A stretch of 64,000 bases of DNA. Origin: Flexivirga caeni (lineage in GTDB: Bacteria > Actinomycetota > Actinomycetes > Actinomycetales > Dermatophilaceae). Where the stretch lies: positions 62,001-126,000 of the forward strand of contig NZ_RJJQ01000002.1 in NCBI RefSeq assembly GCF_003724155.1, given 5' to 3'. Of this stretch, positions 55,125-63,162 are shown piece after piece. Below the pieces are notes generated by a model. That model made no database searches and was not told the origin of the DNA. It saw only the letters and a list, made by a program, of their open reading frames with translations. The first letter of the stretch is position 1. The number at the start of each line of letters is the position of its first letter. The position numbers were made by a program, and so were the translations under genes.

Positions 55125-56321
55125 GTGAGAGTCGATCTGCTGACCAAGGAATATCCGCCGAACATCTACGGCGGCGCCGGAGTGCACGTTGCCGAGCTGG
55201 TGCGCGCCTTGCGAGGCCTCGGCGACGATGTGCAGGTGCGTGCCTTCGGCCGCCCCGTGGAGGAAGCGGGCACGACCGGGTATCCGGATCTGCCCGAATT
55301 GCGAGACGCGAACGCCGCGCTGCAGACGATGGGAGTGGACCTGCGCATCGCCGCCGACTGCGCGGGAGCCGACATCGTGCACTCGCACACGTGGTATGCG
55401 AACTTCGCCGGGCACGTCGCGTCGTTGCTGCACGGTGTGCCGCACGTGGTCACCGCGCACAGCCTGGAGCCGATGCGGCCGTGGAAGGCCGAACAGCTGG
55501 GCGGCGGATACCGGTTGTCGTCATACATCGAACGGACGGCGTATGACGGTGCCGCCGCCGTGATTGCGGTGAGTCACGGGATGCGCAAGGACGTGCTGGC
55601 CAGCTACCCGGACCTCGACCCGGGGAAGGTGCACGTGGTGCACAACGGCATCGATTCGCAGCTGTGGCACCGGGACACCGGTGACGACGCGACAGCCATC
55701 GTGCGCCGGCATTGCGTCGAGCCCGACCGGCCGAGCGTCATCTTCGTCGGGCGGATCACCCGGCAAAAGGGCCTGCCCTACCTGCTGCGCGCGGCGGCCG
55801 AGCTGCCGCCGGAGGTGCAGCTGGTGCTGTGTGCCGGTGCCCCGGACACGCCCGAGATCCTGCAGGAGGTCGAGGGCCTGGTCGCCGGGCTGCGCGAGAC
55901 GCGCTCCGGCGTAACCTGGCTCCCCGACATGCTGCCGCGCGCCGAGGTCATTGCATTGCTTTCTGCGGCAACGGTTTTCGTCTGCCCGTCGGTCTACGAG
56001 CCGCTCGGCATCGTCAACCTGGAGGCCATGGCCTGCGGGTGTCCGGTCGTGGGCACCGCGACCGGTGGCATCCCCGAGGTGGTCGATGACGGCGTGACCG
56101 GCTGGCTCGTGCCGATCGACCAGGTCACCGACGGCACCGGCACACCGAAAGACCCGGATCGCTTCGTCGCCGACCTGGCGACGACGCTGACCGCGGCGAC
56201 GAGTGACGCGCAGGAGGCGCGGCGGCGTGGTGCTGCGGGGCGGGAGCGTGCCGTGCGGGAGTTCGGTTGGGAGACCATCGCCCGCCGCATCCAGGACCTC
56301 TACCGGGCGCTGGTCGAGTAG
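55125..56321 (+). CDS. glgA: Glycogen synthase / maltose-1-phosphate synthase (GT4)
   Basis: 398 residues. VRVDLLTKEYPPNIYGGAGVHVAELVRAL, VIFVGRITRQKGLPYLL and the acceptor EPLGIVNLEAMACGCPVVGT are GT4 hallmarks of actinobacterial GlgA (GlgM), which uses ADP-glucose. GTG at 55125. The C-terminus (RALVE then TAG) is encoded by the start of the dispersed repeat GGTCGAGTAGCC, so the repeat seems to supply the stop. Confidence 0.93.
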   Translation: MRVDLLTKEYPPNIYGGAGVHVAELVRALRGLGDDVQVRAFGRPVEEAGTTGYPDLPELRDANAALQTMGVDLRIAADCAGADIVHSHTWYANFAGHVASLLHGVPHVVTAHSLEPMRPWKAEQLGGGYRLSSYIERTAYDGAAAVIAVSHGMRKDVLASYPDLDPGKVHVVHNGIDSQLWHRDTGDDATAIVRRHCVEPDRPSVIFVGRITRQKGLPYLLRAAAELPPEVQLVLCAGAPDTPEILQEVEGLVAGLRETRSGVTWLPDMLPRAEVIALLSAATVFVCPSVYEPLGIVNLEAMACGCPVVGTATGGIPEVVDDGVTGWLVPIDQVTDGTGTPKDPDRFVADLATTLTAATSDAQEARRRGAAGRERAVREFGWETIARRIQDLYRALVE

Positions 56322-56333
56322 CCGAGCCGCTAG

Positions 56334-57520
56334 GGAAGCGCTGATCTAACGGCAACGTCGGTGCAGGGGTGGGGTGCCACTCGATCGGTCGGCGTTGAAT
56401 CGTGCTGATACTGCGTGGTTTTGGCCGGTGACCCGGGTTTCGCGGGCCGTTCGGCCCGGTTTTGGGCAGGCTACCGCCCAGGCACCCCGGCTATCCGGAC
56501 CGCTCGGGCACGCATCAGCAGGTTCGCTGAGGTGAAGAGCACGTTGAGCAGGTTGTGGTTCTTGGCCAGCCCGCGGTACCGGGTCTTGGTGAACCCGAAG
56601 TCGCGTTTGACGATCAGGTACGGGTGCTCGACCTTCGCTCGCACCGACGCCTTCCGCGATTCCAGGTGCTGGTCGTGCGGGTGCATCTGCTTCACCGTGG
56701 ACTTCCGTGCGCCGACCCGCCACTGGACCCTGGCCAAGTGCTCGTCGCCGACCACCTCCGGGCGTTTGTGCACACCGGTGTACCCCGAGTCGGCGTACAC
56801 CACCTCGTCATCGCCGCGCACCAGGTGCGCTGCCTGCGTCACATCCCCGTCATTGGCTGCGGTCACCGTCACGGTGTGCACGTACCCGGTACCCGCATCC
56901 ACCCCGGTATGCGCCTTCATCCCGAAGAACCACTGGTTCCCCTTGGCAGTCTGGTGCATTTCCGGATCCCGCGCACCGGCAGCATTTTTCGTCGAACTGG
57001 GGGCGTTGATGATCGTCGCGTCGATCACCGACCCACCGCGCATGATCCACCCATTCGCCTCGAAGAACCTCGTTTGGGCGTCCAGGAACGCCGCTCCCAG
57101 GTCGTGCTTCTCGATCAGGTGCCGGAAATGCAACAACGTGGTCGCATCCGGCACCTGGGCGGTCGTGAAGTCCAACCCCAGGAACGTGCGGAACGCGTAC
57201 GAGTCGTAGATCGCGTCCTCGGTGCCCTCATCCGACAACGAGAACCATGCTTGCAGCAAGTACATCCGCAACATCGTCTCGGCCGGGACTGGTTGCCGGC
57301 CACGCCGCCCGGTCGTGGGATAGAACGGCACGATCAACCCCGTCCACTCATCCCACGGGATCACCTCATCCATCATCGCCAAGAACTCATCCCGCCGGGT
57401 CCGACGACGACGGTTCCCATACTCCACATCCGCGAAACTCGGCTGCTGCACAACACGACCAGGCATGCCCCGATTCTCCCAGCCAGCAGCGCCCCACGCG
57501 GTCAATAAGTCAGCGTTTCC
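56334..57520. mobile_element. Intact IS5-family insertion sequence, 1187 bp
   Basis: Imperfect terminal repeats GGAAGCGCTGATCTAA (left) and GGAAACGCTGACTTAT (right end, reverse complement), flanked by a CTAG direct repeat (56330-56333 and 57521-57524). One transposase gene. It interrupts a dispersed repeat: GGTCGAGTAGCCGAGCCG before it and GCGAGGCGTATCGAGG after it join to the reverse complement of the element at 15649-15701. None of the GTATGNCG octamers seen elsewhere falls inside it. Confidence 0.93.
56471..57466 (-). CDS. IS5-family DDE transposase
   Basis: 331 residues, complete. DDE residues: Asp in GGSVIDATIINAPS, Asp in VVYADSGYTGVHKR, and Glu in VRAKVEHPYLIVKRDFGF, followed by KTRYRGLAKN, the typical IS5 end. 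The start ATG at 57466 (MPGRVVQQPSF) is preferred to the longer frame. Ends before the left terminal repeat, as expected. Probably active. Confidence 0.93.
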   Translation of the reverse strand: MPGRVVQQPSFADVEYGNRRRRTRRDEFLAMMDEVIPWDEWTGLIVPFYPTTGRRGRQPVPAETMLRMYLLQAWFSLSDEGTEDAIYDSYAFRTFLGLDFTTAQVPDATTLLHFRHLIEKHDLGAAFLDAQTRFFEANGWIMRGGSVIDATIINAPSSTKNAAGARDPEMHQTAKGNQWFFGMKAHTGVDAGTGYVHTVTVTAANDGDVTQAAHLVRGDDEVVYADSGYTGVHKRPEVVGDEHLARVQWRVGARKSTVKQMHPHDQHLESRKASVRAKVEHPYLIVKRDFGFTKTRYRGLAKNHNLLNVLFTSANLLMRARAVRIAGVPGR

Positions 57521-57558
57521 CTAGGCGAGGCGTATCGAGGCACGAGACCCGAGCCGCC

Positions 57559-58317
57559 TCAGCCGTCGGCGCGCATCCCCGCGAGATGCAACGCCGCGGC
57601 GGTGGTCGCGCGGGCGAGCGCCTGGTCGGTGGCGGCCTGCAACTCGCGCAGCGCCCGCTGCCGCCCGGCGTCGGCTGCCGCATTGACCGCGTGTGAGTGA
57701 CCGAGCGCGAAATCGACTGCGGCGCCAACAGTTCCGGCAGTCTGCAGCACCCGGATCGCGCGACCGGGGAGCCCGGAGGGCAGCCCCCACTCGCGCAGCG
57801 TCGCCACCTCGTCGGCCTGGGCGCGCAGGCCGGACCCGGCGAACGGCCGGATGTCCAGACCCTCGAGCGTGGTCGCTGCCTGTGCCAATCGGGCCCGCAG
57901 CTCCCGCTCGATCTGCGACTCGTGCAACTCCTCGAGGCGGTGCGCGGGAGTGGGTTCGCAGTCGTATGCCGTGAGGCGCACCGTCATACCCTGATCGCCG
58001 GCCGGGCCGAAGAGCTCGACGGTCGGGACCAGCGCGCCGCCGATGGCCGGGACGAAGACGCACTCACCGGAATCGCTTGCAGCAGCGGTGAGTTCGGGGT
58101 TTCCCCGCGGCATACCGGTGAGGTCTCCGGCGCGGGGGAGGGCGCAGGCCAGCACGCGTTCGCCGAGGTCTTGCCACATCGCCAGCTGCTCGGTGTCTCC
58201 GGTGAGTTCGTCGGCATCGGGAAGTGCGCGGCGCACAGCCTCGGTCAGATCAAGGTGACCGGCCCACGCAGCGGTCACCCACAGGCTCAGGCGCACGGCG
58301 GCAGGCAGCTCGGACAT
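57559..58317 (-). CDS. Conserved hypothetical protein, actinobacterial
   Basis: 252 residues. Mostly helical, no signal peptide or membrane segment. LTAYDCEPTPAHRLEELHESQIERELRARLAQAATTLEG is the most distinctive part. I do not recognise a characterised family. Its ATG is 81 bp from the divergent ABC ATPase gene, and its stop is 38 bp from the IS edge. Confidence 0.7.
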   Translation of the reverse strand: MSELPAAVRLSLWVTAAWAGHLDLTEAVRRALPDADELTGDTEQLAMWQDLGERVLACALPRAGDLTGMPRGNPELTAAASDSGECVFVPAIGGALVPTVELFGPAGDQGMTVRLTAYDCEPTPAHRLEELHESQIERELRARLAQAATTLEGLDIRPFAGSGLRAQADEVATLREWGLPSGLPGRAIRVLQTAGTVGAAVDFALGHSHAVNAAADAGRQRALRELQAATDQALARATTAAALHLAGMRADG

Positions 58318-58398
58318 GCAGGCAGGGTATGCCGGGCGTCGTGGCCGACCGCTGACCGGTCGCCCACGGCGTTGCTGCCACGCCGTAAGGTCTGTCGT

Positions 58399-59211
58399 AT
58401 GAGTGACGTGCTGGCCCTCGCGGGCGTGAGCGTTGTCCGCGGTGGCAAGCGACTGCTGGACGACGTCACCTGGGATGTCGAGGAGGGCGAACGCTGGGTT
58501 GTCCTCGGGCCGAACGGCGCCGGAAAGACCACGCTGCTGCAGCTCGCCGCCGCGCGGATGCACCCCACCAGCGGTGTGGTCGGTGTGCTGAGCGAGGTGC
58601 TCGGCACGGTCGACGTCTTCGAATTGCGTCCACGGATCGGACTGGCGTCGGCCTCGATCGCCGAGCGCATCCCGAATGGCGAGATAGTGGCCGACGTGGT
58701 CGTGACGGCGGCATACGGCATGGTCGGCCGGTGGCGGGAGCGGTATGACGACCTCGACCACGGACGCGCTCGGGAGCTGCTGAGTGCCCTCGGCGCCGGT
58801 CACCTGGCCGACCGGCGGTTCGGCACGCTCAGCGAGGGCGAGCGCAAACGGGTGCAGATCGCCCGTGCACTGATGACCGACCCGGAGCTAATGCTGCTCG
58901 ACGAACCGGCGGCAGGGCTGGACCTGGGCGGCCGGGAGGACCTGGTGGTGCGCCTCGGTGACATCGCCGAGGACATCGAATCGCCGGCGCTGGTGCTGGT
59001 GACCCACCACGTCGAGGAGATCCCGCCGGGTTTCACCGATGTGCTGTTGCTGCGCGCCGGCAAGGTGGTCGCCGCCGGACCCATCGAAGCGACCCTCACC
59101 GCCGGAAACCTTTCCGCCACCTTCGGACTCGAGCTCACTCTCGAACGCGTGGGTGACCGGTGGGCGGCACGCGCGGTGCAGCAGCCGCGTGGTCGGCACT
59201 CCGCGAGCTGA
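58399..59211 (+). CDS. Stand-alone ABC ATPase
   Basis: 270 residues. Walker A LGPNGAGKTTLLQL, signature LSEGERKRVQIARAL, Walker B LMLLDEPAAGLDLGG. Resembles ModF-like or iron/molybdate-related ATPases. No permease gene is adjacent: the next gene is a TSUP carrier, which needs no ATPase. A partner must be elsewhere, or it works alone. Confidence 0.85.
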   Translation: MSDVLALAGVSVVRGGKRLLDDVTWDVEEGERWVVLGPNGAGKTTLLQLAAARMHPTSGVVGVLSEVLGTVDVFELRPRIGLASASIAERIPNGEIVADVVVTAAYGMVGRWRERYDDLDHGRARELLSALGAGHLADRRFGTLSEGERKRVQIARALMTDPELMLLDEPAAGLDLGGREDLVVRLGDIAEDIESPALVLVTHHVEEIPPGFTDVLLLRAGKVVAAGPIEATLTAGNLSATFGLELTLERVGDRWAARAVQQPRGRHSAS

Positions 59212-59241
59212 GCAGTCTGCGGACCGCACGGTGACTCAGTC

Positions 59242-60009
59242 ATGTCCCTGGCCCACATCCTCTTGATCATGCTGGCCGGCGTGGCCGCCGGCACGATCAA
59301 CACCGTGGTCGGGTCGGGCACTCTGATCACCTTTCCCACGCTGCTCGCCTTCGGCTATCCGGCAGTGACCGCAAACATCTCCAACACGGTCGGTCTGGTT
59401 GCCGGCGGCGTCTCCGGGTCGTGGGGCTACCGTCGAGAGATCACGGCCGGGCGGCAGCGGCTGCGGCAACTCGCGCCGATGTCGTTACTCGGCGCGGTAG
59501 TCGGGGCGCTGCTGCTGATCTGGCTGCCGCCGTCCGCGTTCAAGGCGATCGTGCCGGTGCTGATCCTGGTCGGGCTCCTGCTGGTCGTGTTCGGCCCGCG
59601 CCTGCAGCGACGGATGGCCGCGCATCACCCGGATGGCACGCAACCGGAATCGGCCGGCCGGAAGGTCGCGCTGGCGGGCGGGGTCTTTTTCGCCGGGGTG
59701 TACGGCGGCTATTTCGGTGCCGCGCAGGGCGTGCTGCTGATGGGCCTGCTGAGCGCGCTGCTGCCGGACTCCCTACAGCGGCTCAATGGCATCAAGAACG
59801 TGCTCGGCACCATCGTGAACGGCGTCGCGGCAATGGTTTTCATCATCGTGTCGTTTCACAACGTGCGCTGGTGGGTGGCGCTGCTCATCGCGATCGGCTC
59901 GCTGATCGGCGGCCTGGTCGGCGCGAAGGTGGGGCGCAAGCTGCCCCCGTGGCTGCTGCGTGCGTTCATCGTCGTGGTGGGTGTCGTTGCCATCGTGACG
60001 ATGATCTGA
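59242..60009 (+). CDS. TSUP (TauE/SafE) family membrane transporter
   Basis: 255 residues, about eight hydrophobic helices. VAAGTINTVVGSGTLITFPTLL at the start and LSALLPDSLQRLNGIKNVLGTIVN are typical of the TauE/SafE family, which moves sulfite, sulfonates or other organic anions. Substrate not shown. Starts 30 bp after the ABC ATPase gene. Confidence 0.88.
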   Translation: MSLAHILLIMLAGVAAGTINTVVGSGTLITFPTLLAFGYPAVTANISNTVGLVAGGVSGSWGYRREITAGRQRLRQLAPMSLLGAVVGALLLIWLPPSAFKAIVPVLILVGLLLVVFGPRLQRRMAAHHPDGTQPESAGRKVALAGGVFFAGVYGGYFGAAQGVLLMGLLSALLPDSLQRLNGIKNVLGTIVNGVAAMVFIIVSFHNVRWWVALLIAIGSLIGGLVGAKVGRKLPPWLLRAFIVVVGVVAIVTMI

Positions 60010-60015
60010 GGGCGG

Positions 60016-60432
60016 TCAGCTGCGGTCCGGTATGGCGCGCACCTGCTCCTGCAGCGAGGCGAGTGCGGCGGGGGAGAGCGTGGCGCCATACGTGGTGATG
60101 CGCCAGCGCCATGTGCCGCTGGTCCATCCGTAGGCGGTTCCGTCCGCACCGTCGAAGTCCTGGCGATGCAGCGGGCGCCGGCTGAACGAGATGGCCGGCG
60201 CGGAGAAGCTGCCGTCGAAGGAGCCGTCGTCCTCCCAACAGTGCACGTGGACGGCGTCGGTGACGGTGAGCTCCACGGTCAGTGGCTGCGGCGCGGCGTT
60301 CGCTTCGAACCACTCCGAGCGTGACCGCATGTCGGCCTCGTGCTCTGCCCACTGTGCGGCGGCCCGCTCCTCCTCGGTCACGACGTCGCCGGTCCGCGTG
60401 AACACGTCGTCGACGGTTCCGACGAAGCTCAC
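60016..60432 (-). CDS. Hypothetical protein
   Basis: 138 residues, acidic; Trp-rich C-terminal part (GTAYGWTSGTWRWRITTYG). No membrane segment or motif I recognise. GTG start abuts the stop of the next upstream gene, so the two form an operon. Confidence 0.6.
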   Translation of the reverse strand: MSFVGTVDDVFTRTGDVVTEEERAAAQWAEHEADMRSRSEWFEANAAPQPLTVELTVTDAVHVHCWEDDGSFDGSFSAPAISFSRRPLHRQDFDGADGTAYGWTSGTWRWRITTYGATLSPAALASLQEQVRAIPDRS

Positions 60433-60753
60433 CTACGGCCCGCCCTGGTCCGGCCGGTTCGGTTCGTCGTCGTGGAACTGCAGCGCCCGGTCGCGGTCCT
60501 GAATGAAGAGGACCCGGCCGTCCGGACGGTCGAGTCGCCGGCGCGCCCCCTTGATGCGCACGTGCAGGGTGGCCGGCCCGTCATCGTCGGCAAGGACCAC
60601 CGGAGTGAGCGGTGGCGCCATACCCTCGCCGTAAAGCGTTCCGTAGCTGAGTTCGCGCTCGTCGGTGCTGACAACACCTTCCACGACCAGGTCGGGCTGG
60701 GGCGTGATCATCAGGTCCTGCAACGCCGGCCAGGTGATGGTGGGCTTGTTCAT
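60433..60753 (-). CDS. Hypothetical protein
   Basis: 106 residues; acidic, no membrane helix. ITWPALQDLMITPQPDLVVEG opens it. It immediately precedes and probably is co-transcribed with the 138-residue hypothetical gene. Divergent from the SpoU methyltransferase gene (53 bp gap). Confidence 0.6.
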   Translation of the reverse strand: MNKPTITWPALQDLMITPQPDLVVEGVVSTDERELSYGTLYGEGMAPPLTPVVLADDDGPATLHVRIKGARRRLDRPDGRVLFIQDRDRALQFHDDEPNRPDQGGP

Positions 60754-60806
60754 TGCGGCAGCGTAGCTTTCGCGGGCGACGTTGAAGCGCCGTCTAGGCT
60801 TCGCTC

Positions 60807-61619
60807 GTGCCAGTCATCGAGATCACCGATCCTGCCGACGAACGGGTGCGCGACTACTTCAAGCTCACCGATGTCGCACTGCGCCGGCGGCTGGAGCCGG
60901 AGCGGGGGCTCTATCTCGCCGAGAGCGAGAAGGTCATCCGGCGGGCGCTCGGCGCCGGGCATGTGCCGCGGTCCTACCTGATGGGCCGCCGCTGGCTGAC
61001 CGACCTCGCGGACCTGGTCGCGCAGGCGGACGCCGACGGCACCCCGGTGTATGTCGGCAGCGACGACGTCATCGAGGCAATGACTGGATTTCACTTGCAC
61101 CGGGGCGCGCTCGCGTCGATGCAGCGGCCGGTGCTGCCGTCATACGCCGACCTGTTCGGTGATGGGCCGCGCTCCCGGATCGCAGTGCTGGAGGACCTGG
61201 TCGAGCACACCAACGTCGGCGCGTGCTTCCGGTCGGCTGCGGCGCTCGGGGTGGACGCGGTGCTGGTCACGCCGAGGTGCGCGGATCCCATGTATCGCAG
61301 GGCAATTCGCGTGTCGATGGGCACGGTCTTCCAGGTGCCGTGGACCCGGATCGAGCCGTGGCCGAGCGCCATCCCGGTGCTGCAGGAGGCCGGGTATGTC
61401 GTGGCCGGTATGACGCTGGCCGATGACGCGATCAGTCTGGACGACCTGGTCGCGCAGGACCATCCCCGGCTGGCGCTCGCCTTCGGCACCGAGGGCCACG
61501 GGCTGACCGCGGCCGCCGACCGGCTGCTCGATGCTCGGGTCACGATCCCGATGGCGGGCGGCGTGGACTCGCTGAACATCGCCGCGTCGTCGGCGGTCGC
61601 GTTCTATGCAACGCGGTGA
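60807..61619 (+). CDS. SpoU/TrmH-family RNA 2'-O-methyltransferase
   Basis: 270 residues. N-terminal substrate-binding part (ALRRRLEPERGLYLAESEKVI) and SPOUT domain: LEDLVEHTNVGACFRSAAALG, LALAFGTEGHGLTAAADRLL and VTIPMAGGVDSLNIAASSAVAFY (knot motifs 2 and 3). Modifies rRNA or tRNA; the target nucleotide is not predictable. GTG start. Confidence 0.92.
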   Translation: MPVIEITDPADERVRDYFKLTDVALRRRLEPERGLYLAESEKVIRRALGAGHVPRSYLMGRRWLTDLADLVAQADADGTPVYVGSDDVIEAMTGFHLHRGALASMQRPVLPSYADLFGDGPRSRIAVLEDLVEHTNVGACFRSAAALGVDAVLVTPRCADPMYRRAIRVSMGTVFQVPWTRIEPWPSAIPVLQEAGYVVAGMTLADDAISLDDLVAQDHPRLALAFGTEGHGLTAAADRLLDARVTIPMAGGVDSLNIAASSAVAFYATR

Positions 61620-61637
61620 CAAGCCGGCGTGGATGGT

Positions 61638-61775
61638 GTCCCGAAGTCGCGACGGTCGCGCTTTCGGGACGCGAATCCGGGGTGGGGGTGTCCCGAAGTC
61701 GCGACGGTCGGGCTTTCGGGACGGGGATCCGGGGTGGGGGTGTCCCGAAGTCGCGACGGTGGCGCCGCGGGGACG
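61638..61775. repeat. Tandem 52-bp hairpin repeat array, about 2.6 copies
   Basis: Units start at 61638, 61690 and 61742. Each begins GTCCCGAAGTCGCGACGG; the first two continue with TCG and CTTTCGGGAC, so the first can fold into a stem of about 15 bp (two mismatches) with a CGG loop. The core GTCCCGAAG(T/G)CGCGACGG matches the 51-bp array at 2337-2510. It fills the gap between the SpoU gene and vapBC. Confidence 0.85.
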
Positions 61776-61793
61776 GCTGAGCGGGCCGACAAC

Positions 61794-61835
61794 ATCTCCC
61801 TTCGCTATATAATGAGATATATAGCGAAGGGAGAT
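61794..61835 (+). promoter_or_regulatory. vapBC promoter and operator (perfect 17-bp inverted repeat)
   Basis: ATCTCCCTTCGCTATAT (61794-61810) and ATATAGCGAAGGGAGAT (61819-61835) are perfect inverted repeats with an 8-bp spacer. TATAAT at 61808-61813 is an exact -10 hexamer inside the palindrome, and the right arm holds the ribosome site (AAGGGAG) of the ATG at 61840. VapBC repressor binding here would block both transcription and access to the start. The A+T-rich patch is unlike its surroundings. Confidence 0.75.
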
Positions 61836-61839
61836 CGTC

Positions 61840-62055
61840 ATGGTAGTCACCAGCGTGGACCTGGATCCGACGTTGTTGGAGCGGGCGCGAGAGTTGACTG
61901 GCGAAAGGTCGAATCGTGCCGTGCTCGACCTGGCACTACGTCGCTTGATTGCATCCCGGCAGAAGGGCGCGATGATCGACGGCGTTCTGGGCCTGACCCA
62001 TCTTCCCGAAGAGCTTGGGACTCCCGTCGTCTCCTACCCGCCGCCGGCTTCGTGA
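61840..62055 (+). CDS. VapB-like antitoxin (ribbon-helix-helix)
   Basis: 71 residues. VTSVDLDPTLLERARELTGERSNRAVLDLALRRLIASRQ fits the VapB ribbon-helix-helix DNA-binding domain; the C-terminus (LGLTHLPEELGTPVV) is the likely toxin-binding tail. The stop overlaps the toxin start (GTGA). Confidence 0.87.
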   Translation: MVVTSVDLDPTLLERARELTGERSNRAVLDLALRRLIASRQKGAMIDGVLGLTHLPEELGTPVVSYPPPAS

Positions 62056-62474
62056 CGGATTACCTGGTCGACAACTCTGTCTGGGCAAGGGCAATCGCCG
62101 GCGACGCGGGCATCGTGGCTCGGCTGCGGCGTATAGAGCGTGCACCGTCCGACCTTTTCGTCACTTGCCCGGCACAGGTTCTCGAGTTCTGCCACAGCGC
62201 CCGGTCCCCTGAGGAACACGATCGCCACCGAGCGCAGATGTCGCTCGGGTTTCCCCTGGAACGAGCTCCGGACGAATCGCTGGTGCTCGATATGCAGGGC
62301 GCACTGTGGGACTCCGGATTGGTGCGTGCTGCAGGTGCGGTGGACATCCTCATTGCCGGCTACGCGATCGTGAACCATGCGAAGGTATTGGCGGCTGACC
62401 ACGACTTCGACCACATCGCGACGGTGAGCGACCTGCAACACGAGTACGTTCCGCCGTCGGTCGACTCCCTGTAG
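62052..62474 (+). CDS. VapC-like PIN-domain toxin
   Basis: 140 residues. PIN motifs: YLVDNSVWARA (first Asp), ERAPSDLFVTCPAQVLEF (Glu in VLEF), GAVDILIAGYAIVNHAKVLAADHDFDHIA (Asp residues). GTG start at 62052 inside the antitoxin stop. A different lineage from the PIN toxin at 47547. Confidence 0.9.
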   Translation: MTDYLVDNSVWARAIAGDAGIVARLRRIERAPSDLFVTCPAQVLEFCHSARSPEEHDRHRAQMSLGFPLERAPDESLVLDMQGALWDSGLVRAAGAVDILIAGYAIVNHAKVLAADHDFDHIATVSDLQHEYVPPSVDSL

Positions 62475-62511
62475 GTTCGTAACGGTCAGCTCACGACCGA
62501 CCGGAGGAATC

Positions 62512-63144
62512 ATGGACAGCACCACCTGGTGGATCATCCTCGCGATCGTGGTGGTGGTCGCGATCCTCGCGCTCATCGCGGTCTGGCAAGGGCGGCGCCG
62601 GACCGCAGCGCGGCGCACCGAGGCGCTGGAGTTGCGCGGTCAGGCCAAGGGCAACGCGACCACCGTGACCGAGGCGAAAGAGCGCGCGGCACGAGCGACG
62701 GCCGAGGCGGAGGAAGCTCGCGCGGCCGCCGAGGAGCAGGCGAAGAGAGCGAAGGAACTCGAACACGAGGCGCGCTTCGAGCAGAGCGCCGCCGCCGCGA
62801 TCGAGCACGAGCAGGCCGAACTGCTGCGGAAGGCGGACCGGCTCGACCCGGATACCCCCACCGACCGGCGCGGCAACCGGATCGAAGGGACCGCGTCCGG
62901 CAGCGAGGGGGACAGCCCGATCGACCCCGCGACCGACCGCCCGGTGGAGGAAGCTGCGCGGCAGGAAGACCCGCACGTCGAACGCACGGGCCCGGATGGA
63001 GGCTCTCCGGTGCCCGAGCCGGAGCAGGACTCACCGGCGCCCGAAACCGAGTCGACGCAGGCGGATTCGCCCACGTCGGCCGCATCTGACGCGGAGCCCG
63101 ACAACCGGGCCGTGCGCGACCTGCCGCCGCACGCGAAGGAGTGA
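62512..63144 (+). CDS. Single-pass membrane protein with coiled coil and acidic tail
   Basis: 210 residues. One N-terminal helix (WWIILAIVVVVAILALIAVW), then a Lys/Glu/Ala-rich coiled coil (residues about 40-115) and a low-complexity Pro/Glu/Asp tail. Such proteins are common in actinobacteria; function unknown. GGAGG ribosome site before ATG 62512. Confidence 0.8.
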   Translation: MDSTTWWIILAIVVVVAILALIAVWQGRRRTAARRTEALELRGQAKGNATTVTEAKERAARATAEAEEARAAAEEQAKRAKELEHEARFEQSAAAAIEHEQAELLRKADRLDPDTPTDRRGNRIEGTASGSEGDSPIDPATDRPVEEAARQEDPHVERTGPDGGSPVPEPEQDSPAPETESTQADSPTSAASDAEPDNRAVRDLPPHAKE

Positions 63145-63162
63145 ATCCTCGCGAATATCAGG

